Shown here one piece after another: positions 57,216 through 64,000 of a stretch of 64,000 nt of DNA; the stretch's first letter is position 1; each line of letters starts with the position of its first letter. This DNA is from Antricoccus suffuscus. GTDB taxonomy: Bacteria > Actinomycetota > Actinomycetes > Mycobacteriales > Antricoccaceae. A model generated the notes under the pieces. The model was given only the letters and a program-made list of their open reading frames with translations, ran no database searches and was not told the origin of the DNA. The stretch covers positions 62,001 to 126,000 of the forward strand of contig NZ_PVUE01000011.1 in NCBI RefSeq assembly GCF_003003235.1, given 5' to 3'. Made by a program: the position numbers and the translations under genes.

Positions 57216-58928
57216 ATGGAGCCACGCCAAGAGTTCGCCGCCTGGATGGGTGAGTTGATGGCACTTGGAGACGCCACCGGCGACGCACGCCGAGCTGGCG
57301 TTGCGCGGGCAGTGGACATCGCGGGAGCAGTCATTGCGTCGTCGCATCCCGAAGGCGCAAAGGCCGCCTTGCTGTTCTCGGCTTCTTCAATCGTTATCAA
57401 CTCTGGAGCACATCTGAACGACGCGGAGAGCGTCAAGAGCGGCAAACTGCTCGCCGAGAAAGCTCTCGCCATGACGGCTGAAGATCAACCTCTCCATCAC
57501 CAATGCCGATACAACATCGCCAACGCCACCAGTGCGCTATGCGATCAAGACCTACCCAAGATCGAATCCGGCGCCACGCGCATCGACTTGGAGCCGGATC
57601 TCATAGCTTCTCGCCTCAAGAACCAGGCAGATCTCAAGGCAGTAAGACGCGAGTTCTTCCAGATCGGCCTAGCTTCGGTGGCAGACGGACAGACACGTTC
57701 AGCCGCATACTGCAATCTTGGGAACGTCCTCGACCATGCGGGACGCTGGGCGGAGGCGTACGACTTCTATCTCCGGGCGTTGGAGGCTGATCCCCGCAAC
57801 GGCAACGCAGCCGGCAACCTCGCCCAACTGCTGCGCACAAGGATCGACACAGGCATCGGGCAGACTGGGCATATCGCGGCCGTCTATGACAAGTACGTTG
57901 CCCTTGCGCAGGACCTGCGCGACGGCACGCTTGAGTTCGCTGATACCGAAGTCGCTGAGCGGTGGGATCTACTCACGCCCACAGAGAGCCAGGGCCACCT
58001 GGCCCATGGCCTTGACCCCGAAGCAGAAGACTATGAGTACCGGCAATGGGTTGCTGACCTCCGCCTTGCACTCTCGCCGGCCGTCGAAGGACTGGGCACG
58101 GACGAACTGCGCTGGGATAGCGCGACCATTGAAGTTCTATACGGTGAAACCCTCGACGAGATGAGCCCTCCGATTCTCGGGGCTATGAACGTACTCAAGT
58201 CAGACTTTCTGGTGTCGCGGCGTCTCGCCTTTGATGCCATCTCCCATCTCACCGACGACTTGGCGCAGACCGCCGACGACTCTGGCTTCTACGTCGAAAC
58301 CTTGGACTACTCCCTTTACGGAATCCAGTACTCGAAGCTCCTGCTTGCTCAGCGTTCAGCACTTGACGTTCTGGACAAGACCGCTGTTGTCGCCAACGAA
58401 CACCTCAAGGCTGGAGACGTTCCCAGCAAGGTTTCGTTCCGGAGCTTTTGGACCGAAAGGACGGGCGAACTTCGTGAACCGCTGGTGAAGGGAGCGGGAC
58501 GTTCTCTCCCGAACCTCGCCCTGGCTGAACTCGCTGACGACATGGCGAAGGATGGCATGTACGCGACATCGCAAGCTCTACGCAACGCGGGGACTCACAG
58601 GATCGTTCACGCGGCCCTGCTGGCGACCACCGGCGTAACGCAGGACTCTCGCAGCAAGATCGACCTGATGGAGTTGGTCGAATCAACGATTCTCGCTCTG
58701 CAAGTCACCCGATCGGCATACCTCTACCTCATCGACTTAATTGCTATGTGGAACCATCCTGAAGACCACCAAGGCAACTACCTTCGGTTCCCCGATGTCC
58801 GCTACTTCAACGACCCGATCGCCGATCAACACATCAATCAAGACGACGGCCGGGAACGGCAGAACGGAAGCGTGCTGTCTCGCCCTCCTGGTCAGATTCG
58901 GCCAGTTGAATTGAGGGAAGAAACATGA
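57216..58928 (+). CDS. TPR protein with C-terminal HEPN-like domain (LA2681-type), putative RNase effector
   Basis: A 570-residue protein, first gene of the operon. The N-terminal half is helical, with a clear TPR-like unit at about residues 160-205 (AAYCNLGNVLDHAGRWAEAYDFYLRALEADP in outline). The C-terminal third is a helical domain with R456-N-A-G-T-H461, an Rx4H motif typical of HEPN ribonucleases, inside ATSQALRNAGTHRIVHAALL; a long helix pair follows (LMELVESTILALQVTRSAYLYLIDLIAM). This layout resembles the LA2681-like HEPN family, which I recall as a predicted toxin/defence RNase. ATGA overlap with gene 2 couples translation. HEPN motif is seen; RNase activity is inferred. An immobile structural role is the alternative. 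Confidence 0.72.
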   Translation: MEPRQEFAAWMGELMALGDATGDARRAGVARAVDIAGAVIASSHPEGAKAALLFSASSIVINSGAHLNDAESVKSGKLLAEKALAMTAEDQPLHHQCRYNIANATSALCDQDLPKIESGATRIDLEPDLIASRLKNQADLKAVRREFFQIGLASVADGQTRSAAYCNLGNVLDHAGRWAEAYDFYLRALEADPRNGNAAGNLAQLLRTRIDTGIGQTGHIAAVYDKYVALAQDLRDGTLEFADTEVAERWDLLTPTESQGHLAHGLDPEAEDYEYRQWVADLRLALSPAVEGLGTDELRWDSATIEVLYGETLDEMSPPILGAMNVLKSDFLVSRRLAFDAISHLTDDLAQTADDSGFYVETLDYSLYGIQYSKLLLAQRSALDVLDKTAVVANEHLKAGDVPSKVSFRSFWTERTGELREPLVKGAGRSLPNLALAELADDMAKDGMYATSQALRNAGTHRIVHAALLATTGVTQDSRSKIDLMELVESTILALQVTRSAYLYLIDLIAMWNHPEDHQGNYLRFPDVRYFNDPIADQHINQDDGRERQNGSVLSRPPGQIRPVELREET

Positions 58929-59860
58929 CTGGCGTCGGGGTGGCCCATCCAAACGCGGCGTCTGCGGCCGGTGGAACTCGCCTACTCGTCGCCAGCCCTA
59001 CGGATGCCGAACGCGCGGCGTCCGCCCGAGGCATGAAGCTCACCAACTTCTTCGCCCTGGCATTGAAGGTTCCGCCCACCGCAAAGAAGTGCACCTGGCA
59101 GGTCGAGACAGCTACCGGGCTAACGATCGCTGACAGGGCAGCCATCGCGTGGATTGTCGCAGATGCCGCAATGAAACAACGCGGCGGAGGCTCCAATGTG
59201 CACACGATCTGGCGTACGGCCGCACTGAGCGGCGTCAAGCTAACCGGCAGCGAGCACAAGCGGGTCGCAGCGTTCGTCGATGCTGTATTCGGCTTACCTC
59301 CGCACGGAAAGAGCGAGGACCACCTCATCGGTCATGTCGCCGAGTGGATGTGGTTCCTTCACGCCTCCGAGACTGTTGACCCTACAAGAACCCCGGTCGT
59401 GCTCGAAGCGCCTAAGTTCAACGTCACAGAACCAGGCGCGGACGGATTCATAGTGTTCCACGAAACCGCGACCGACGACCACCATTACAGACTCTGGGAG
59501 TTGAAGAAGCACACCGCTACTGGACCGGTCTCCGCCACCGTCACCAGCGCGTACAACCAATTGGACCAAAAAGCAATGCGCTATCTGGCCCAGCAGGTGT
59601 CTATCCATTCAATGATCGCGGGGCCCGTTGGTGAGCTATGTAGCCAGTTAGTTGATTTCTGGTTGGAGAGCCACGACCGAGCCGGAGTTGGAGTCGGTGT
59701 TACGACCGCGTCGGCGCCACCGGCAACCTGCTTCACCACGATGGGGCGACGGTTCCCGGGATTCGATAGACCTGGCCAACTCGAAGGGCTGCTCCTCTCC
59801 GTCGAAGACTTAGCTGAGATTGCCAAGGACGTCCGGAGGTATCTGTGGACCGTGCTCTGA
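58925..59860 (+). CDS. Putative PD-(D/E)XK nuclease of a Hachiman-like pair (HamA-like)
   Basis: A 311-residue protein. The central domain carries E140 (GHVAEWMWFLH), D173 (EPGADGFIVFHE), and E192-L-K194 (YRLWELKKHTA), spaced like a PD-(D/E)XK nuclease core (Glu on helix 1, Asp after strand 2, ExK on strand 3). HamA of the Hachiman system (DUF1837) has the same kind of core and always sits beside a helicase gene, as here. The N-terminal 100 residues and the C-terminal 100 match nothing I recognise. It starts inside the stop of gene 1 (ATGA) and overlaps gene 3 by 16 bases. Motif is seen; HamA homology is inferred from motif plus context. Confidence 0.68.
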   Translation: MTGVGVAHPNAASAAGGTRLLVASPTDAERAASARGMKLTNFFALALKVPPTAKKCTWQVETATGLTIADRAAIAWIVADAAMKQRGGGSNVHTIWRTAALSGVKLTGSEHKRVAAFVDAVFGLPPHGKSEDHLIGHVAEWMWFLHASETVDPTRTPVVLEAPKFNVTEPGADGFIVFHETATDDHHYRLWELKKHTATGPVSATVTSAYNQLDQKAMRYLAQQVSIHSMIAGPVGELCSQLVDFWLESHDRAGVGVGVTTASAPPATCFTTMGRRFPGFDRPGQLEGLLLSVEDLAEIAKDVRRYLWTVL

Positions 59861-62800
59861 ACCGCGATCTTCTATCGGAAGCGCTCGGACAGCACGCTCC
59901 GGGGGTCCTGCCAACCGTCGAAGAACTCACCGCACTGATCGCCGAGGTCGAGGTGCGTACCTTCATCGAGCCGACTCATGTCGACGACACGCTTCTCCAA
60001 ACTGCGTGGTATCTGCACGGCATTGCATCTGCGGAGCAGGCTGAGAGCATCTATACGGCGTCCAGACAGCAGCGAGCATTCGCGGTCTCGGCGCATATCT
60101 TCGACCTCGCTTTGGGCGGACCAGGCCGGTCAGTGCACGACAGTCTCACTCTGGCGTTCGGTGCCCAGGTCGGGTATCGCCGCGGAGAGCGCGAGCCGAA
60201 CGCCACTGCTATCTGGCGACGTGTTGACGAACTCCTCGATGCTTCCACCACTCAGGAGGCCCCAGTTGACACCGAGAACCCCGGCAATGCTCTGAGCGCC
60301 CCCGCCCACGCGGGAAGCCTGGTCACCATGGCGCTGCGCGCAGGCGTAGCGTTCCTTGGCCTTGATATTCGGCGTATCCAGGCGCTGCTCACTCGGTGGC
60401 ACGAAGACATCGAATCCATGAGTGCGCTTTTAGGGCAAGACACCCTCATATCCACGATGTTTGGGCCCGCTGAGGCAGTGACCCAAGCCGTAAGCGACCT
60501 TATAGTTTTCCTTCGATACGGCGACCGTGGGCGACTGCAGACAGCTCAGAACGCACTACTGTCCGTCCTCAACCTCGAGGCTGGGCAGGGGGACCACGAC
60601 GCCAGATGGGTCGCCACCCACCTCCTGCACATAGCCGACGGCATGGACAAGTCAAGCGTCTGGAGCGTGCTGCCAGACGGAACACCACCCATCGTTGCTC
60701 AAGCATTTACCGTCGGCACACCACCCGTTTTAACCCTGTGGCCTCCGCAGAGAGACCTACTCGCGCGGGAGGCGTCGAACCCTCTAGACCCACGAACTCG
60801 ACGCCTGCTCCTATCAGTGCCAACCAGCGCTGGTAAGACTCTCATCGCTCAGCTATTGATCTGCCACCACCTTGTAACTCAGCCAGGAAACGTCTGTTAC
60901 GTCACGCCGTTGCGCAGTCTCGGGCGAGAAATGCGCCAAGCGCTGACGGGTCGAATGCGCGTGATCCAGAAGGGCTTGGGCGCAGACTTTCCCGACTTCG
61001 GCGACGTCACAATCGAGGAATTGCTCGACCTCATCGGTGACTCGAGCGAGAACTCGGTGGAGATCATGACTCCCGAACGTCTAAGCCACCTTCTCCGGCA
61101 CGATCCCGCGTCAATTCTCGACCGCTACACGATGTTCGTGATCGACGAAGCGCATCTTCTAGCGCAGCCAGGACGCGGCCTCCTCCTTGAAACAGTCCTC
61201 GCCGCCGTTACAGCAACCGGTGTGCGGGTCATCCTGCTCTCGGGCGTGATGGGAAACGCTCATCAGATTGCATCTTGGCTCGACCCATCAGACGAAGCCA
61301 CCCTCTTTGAATCAGGATGGCGAGGCCCTAGGCGTCTCCACGCGCTTCTGTACGCGAACGTGGAGCCCGCTTCCGGAGTGCGGCTTCCTGCCAAGTCTTC
61401 TACTTTCACGCACATCGAACGCGTCCCAATCACTGCTGACATTCGTGTGAGGCCAGCCGAAGGCACCACACGGCGCCTCGTTACTAGTGCCGACAACCCC
61501 ATCGGCTACCTCGAACGCAAGGTACGACCAGTCGGTGCCGGGAAACCGAATGTCGAGACCCGTGACGCCTTCTACAAGATGTGTGCACGAACAGCTCGCG
61601 AGTTCCTCGATGCTGGCAGTCTCCTCATGATCCTGTCGCAACGTCTCTACGCCAGAAACGCGGCCCAAGAACTTGCAGCACGGCTCCCAGTAACCGAGAG
61701 TACGAGCGATCTCTGCGAGTTCCTCGAAGAACGTCTCGGCGTCGAGCATCCCCTGATCGGTTGCGTTCGGCATGGAGTCGCTTACCACCACGCAGGGTTG
61801 CCCGTTGATGTCCTAAACGAACTCGAACAAGCCATGCGAGCAGAATACCTACGCGCAATGTTCGCCACCTCAACGCTCACCGACGGCGTGAACCTCCCCG
61901 TCCGCACGGTCGTAATCTGCGAAACCAGATATGACGGGCAAGACCCAGGTCAGCAGCTTGATGGACCACGCCTTTTGAACGCGGTTGGTCGCGCTGGCCG
62001 TGCCGGCAAGGAGACCGAAGGGTGGATCATTCTCGGGCTCAATCACCGACCGCAGGCAGACGATTTCGAAGACCTCCAGCCCGCTGGCCGCGACCTCGAA
62101 ATTGTCTCCACACTCAACTCGGACGCCGCTCTACTCCGCCTGGTCGAATTCGAGGCATTGATCGCCGAAACGGCCGATGCGCTCTTCATGGTCGATTCCG
62201 GCGAGGCCGCAGACTTCGCCGCGCACGTCTGGTTTGTGTTATCCGCACAGGAGCGCCTGAACGAGCTCGGCTCGATCGCCGACCTTTCCACTTCTATAGA
62301 TGGGCTTCTCGCTTTTACTCAACTTCCGCCTGCGATCGCGTCTCGCTGGAAGGCTGTTGCGGAGTACGTTCGCACGCAGTATGAGGTAACCGAGCCCGAA
62401 CGTCGGCTCCGGTGGACGCTGACCGGAACTGCGCTCGCCAGCGCTCGCCGAATTGAAGAGATTGCAATCAAGGTCGCGACCACATCCAGAGCCTTGTATG
62501 GCGACCTCGACAACGATGGGAGCCCCGGACCTGTCACACGCGCGCTAACACCGTCTGAGGCGCTCCGCGCACTAGATCGATCCGGAGCCCTGACAGAATT
62601 GCTTGAACTGCCCGAAGGGGAGGGTGCCTGGAAGTTCAAGCCCACAGTGGGTGCGAGAACCACCATCGAGGTGTCGGTAGCAGGAGCTCTCGAACGATGG
62701 CTATCTGGCCTGAACATGCCCGAGATGGCGGCATACATGTTGCCAACGGTGACCGACGCATCATGGCGCCTAGAACAGACCGTTGACGCCATCAGCGGCG

Positions 62801-63411
62801 CGTTTGAACACTTCCTTAGCTGGACCATCGGCGTCGTCGTAACCCAAGCCAACGAGCACCTCATTAACGAAGGCGGCGTCGATGCGCTCCCCGACGAGCT
62901 CGCTTACTTCATCCGCTACGGCGTCGACACAACGATCGCTCTCAATCTCCTCACTAGCGGGATCCGCTCACGGCGCATCGCATATTCGATCGGCCAACGC
63001 GCCACTGAACGGGAATTGAGTTGGTCAGAGGCGCGCGATTGGCTCCGCGAACTCCACATCAACGGTTGGAAGGCGGAACTTGCCGCGTCACGCCGCGAAG
63101 TTGAGGATCTTGTCGAGTTCTGCCGATCCAACGTCACTAGCCCGCTTCGGCAACTCCTCGAAGAGCAGATCGCCACTATCAAGCTATACGAACCGATGAC
63201 GCCTCCGCCTGCTGCTGGCGTGGTGCCCGTTGAACTGCGTATTCGACAGACTGCCGAACCAATCGAGGTATGGAGTTTAGGACCCGGTTCCTTCCACGTT
63301 GGAATGATCGCCGCTACGTCACACGCCGACGTCGCCCTGCTGGGGTTGAGCGGCCTGAACTACCGTGCCGAATCAGACGGCGCTGTGGTCACGCTTCGCG
63401 CGATTAGATGA
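59845..63411 (+). CDS. Large SF2 (Ski2-like) DEAH helicase, HamB-like
   Basis: An 1188-residue helicase, last gene of the operon. An all-helical N-terminal region (1-about 290) precedes the motor. Motif I is PTSAGKT (326-332), motif II DEAH (434-437, in VIDEAHLL), and motif III reads LLSGVMGN where most have SAT. YHHAGLP, TSTLTDGVNLPVRTVV (motif V) and LLNAVGRAGRAGKETEG (motif VI, 715-721) give a complete second RecA domain, with order as in Ski2/Hel308-like enzymes. About 465 residues follow without recognised domains. GTG at 59845 has GGAGG 6 bases upstream. Next to a PD-(D/E)XK protein this fits HamB of Hachiman; a DNA-translocating sensor role is inference. Confidence 0.85.
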   Translation: MDRALNRDLLSEALGQHAPGVLPTVEELTALIAEVEVRTFIEPTHVDDTLLQTAWYLHGIASAEQAESIYTASRQQRAFAVSAHIFDLALGGPGRSVHDSLTLAFGAQVGYRRGEREPNATAIWRRVDELLDASTTQEAPVDTENPGNALSAPAHAGSLVTMALRAGVAFLGLDIRRIQALLTRWHEDIESMSALLGQDTLISTMFGPAEAVTQAVSDLIVFLRYGDRGRLQTAQNALLSVLNLEAGQGDHDARWVATHLLHIADGMDKSSVWSVLPDGTPPIVAQAFTVGTPPVLTLWPPQRDLLAREASNPLDPRTRRLLLSVPTSAGKTLIAQLLICHHLVTQPGNVCYVTPLRSLGREMRQALTGRMRVIQKGLGADFPDFGDVTIEELLDLIGDSSENSVEIMTPERLSHLLRHDPASILDRYTMFVIDEAHLLAQPGRGLLLETVLAAVTATGVRVILLSGVMGNAHQIASWLDPSDEATLFESGWRGPRRLHALLYANVEPASGVRLPAKSSTFTHIERVPITADIRVRPAEGTTRRLVTSADNPIGYLERKVRPVGAGKPNVETRDAFYKMCARTAREFLDAGSLLMILSQRLYARNAAQELAARLPVTESTSDLCEFLEERLGVEHPLIGCVRHGVAYHHAGLPVDVLNELEQAMRAEYLRAMFATSTLTDGVNLPVRTVVICETRYDGQDPGQQLDGPRLLNAVGRAGRAGKETEGWIILGLNHRPQADDFEDLQPAGRDLEIVSTLNSDAALLRLVEFEALIAETADALFMVDSGEAADFAAHVWFVLSAQERLNELGSIADLSTSIDGLLAFTQLPPAIASRWKAVAEYVRTQYEVTEPERRLRWTLTGTALASARRIEEIAIKVATTSRALYGDLDNDGSPGPVTRALTPSEALRALDRSGALTELLELPEGEGAWKFKPTVGARTTIEVSVAGALERWLSGLNMPEMAAYMLPTVTDASWRLEQTVDAISGAFEHFLSWTIGVVVTQANEHLINEGGVDALPDELAYFIRYGVDTTIALNLLTSGIRSRRIAYSIGQRATERELSWSEARDWLRELHINGWKAELAASRREVEDLVEFCRSNVTSPLRQLLEEQIATIKLYEPMTPPPAAGVVPVELRIRQTAEPIEVWSLGPGSFHVGMIAATSHADVALLGLSGLNYRAESDGAVVTLRAIR

Positions 63412-63482
63412 GTTGCTGGGCCAAGCCCGATCGTAGCCCGCCGCTGGCGCTCGATGTCTTACCTGCTCGCTGCCCCGACCGC

Positions 63483-64000
63483 TCAGACGCCAAGCTTGTC
63501 TGCGAGGCGGTCCTGTTGGAACAGCGGCCCGCCAAGCAGGACCTTGCCGGTCACCGCATTGCGGTAGAACAGGTGCGCGTCGTGCTCCCAGGTGAAGCCG
63601 ATCCCGCCGTGCAGCAGCATCATGTTCTTGGCCGCCCTGGTGTACGCCGGAGATGCCAGCACTCGCGCCGCGGCCGCGGCGGCCGAGGCCGTGGACGCCC
63701 CGGAGGTCAGCGCTTCGCTTGCCACGCGAACAGATGCGTCCACCAAGGACCATTCGGTGTAGTCGTCGGCCAGTTTGTGCTTGACGCCCTGATAGGCGCC
63801 GATCGGCAGGCCGAAGCTATACCGCATGTTGGCGTACGCGGCCGTGATGTCGATGCACGACTTGATTGCGCCCGACTGCTCGGCCGCAAGCGCGACGTTG
63901 GCGAGGTCGATCACGGCATCGAGTACGACGTCCGCGGTCCCAGCAAGACGGTGCCCTTCGGCTCCGTCGAAGCGCACCGTCGCGATACTGCGGGTTAGGT
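63483..64000 (-). CDS. Acyl-CoA dehydrogenase, 3' part (5' end beyond window)
   Basis: The C-terminal helical domain of an acyl-CoA dehydrogenase: ANVALAAEQSGAIKSCIDITAAYANMRYSFGLPIGAYQGVKHKLADDY in outline, then AAKNMMLLHGGIGFTWEHDAHLFYRNAVTGKVLLGG. The MLLHGGIGFTWEHDAHLFYR segment is the FAD/acyl-binding end of the family; the usual catalytic Glu of straight-chain enzymes is not in its place (FTWEHD), as in the divergent FadE-type sterol enzymes of actinobacteria. At least 172 residues are in the window and the frame is open to position 64000. It lies convergent to the defence operon with 71 bp between stops and is probably chromosomal background. Confidence 0.9.
   Translation of the reverse strand, partial: LTRSIATVRFDGAEGHRLAGTADVVLDAVIDLANVALAAEQSGAIKSCIDITAAYANMRYSFGLPIGAYQGVKHKLADDYTEWSLVDASVRVASEALTSGASTASAAAAAARVLASPAYTRAAKNMMLLHGGIGFTWEHDAHLFYRNAVTGKVLLGGPLFQQDRLADKLGV

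Overview
The window comes from a high-G+C Gram-positive bacterium, almost certainly an actinomycete. The evidence is G/C-rich third codon positions, frequent GTG starts, several genes that look leaderless (TANNNT exactly 6 nt before the start codon), and a mycobacterium-like block of folate cyclo-ligase, FmdB/Ruc-like zinc ribbon, SAF protein and MscL divergent from galU, moeA, rimJ and a SepX/GlpR-like gene. I cannot place it to genus.

Layout. 1-5.0 kb: histidine ammonia-lyase (cut by the left edge), a MarR-controlled oxidoreductase pair, and an IclR regulator. The IclR gene carries the same 16-bp near-palindrome as the hutH upstream region, so it is probably a HutR-type regulator. 5.1-12.7 kb: Lrp-type regulator, M20 amidohydrolase and a complete peptide ABC importer whose second permease is fused to the first ATPase. 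This reads as a peptide or acyl-amino-acid uptake and cleavage module. 12.7-19.0 kb: P450, CaiB-type CoA transferase, sugar porter, M23 peptidase and macrodomain protein. 19.4-29.6 kb: a small HTH-like protein, a giant SARP-LuxR fusion regulator, a DUF3516 helicase, a cyclase-family enzyme, a serine hydrolase and an arylsulfotransferase-like lipoprotein. 29.8-38.9 kb: GntR plus MFS, TetR divergent from an aldo/keto reductase, two hydrolases, a sensor kinase whose response regulator survives only as 15 codons, and an SDR. 39.1-46 kb: tRNA-Arg(CCU), a sulfite-oxidase-fold protein, TesB thioesterase, a PPOX-type protein, an HNH nuclease and a complete OpuC-type osmoprotectant ABC transporter. 46-55.4 kb: the conserved block plus PhzF, a VOC protein and two kinds of intergenic repeat.

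55.5-63.4 kb is the accessory part. It starts at tRNA-Ala(CGC), followed by a degenerate copy of the tRNA 3' end, a decayed IS256-family element and a gene-poor stretch. Then comes a tightly coupled three-gene operon: (1) a TPR-containing protein with a C-terminal HEPN-like RxxxxH motif, (2) a protein with an E...D...ExK PD-(D/E)XK nuclease signature, and (3) a 1188-residue SF2/Ski2-like DEAH helicase. Genes 2 and 3 look like a Hachiman-style (HamA/HamB) nuclease-helicase pair. The leading HEPN gene makes this the best candidate here for an undescribed anti-phage system. The window ends in the 3' part of an acyl-CoA dehydrogenase gene.

Protein family calls are made from motifs read by eye; no database search was run.
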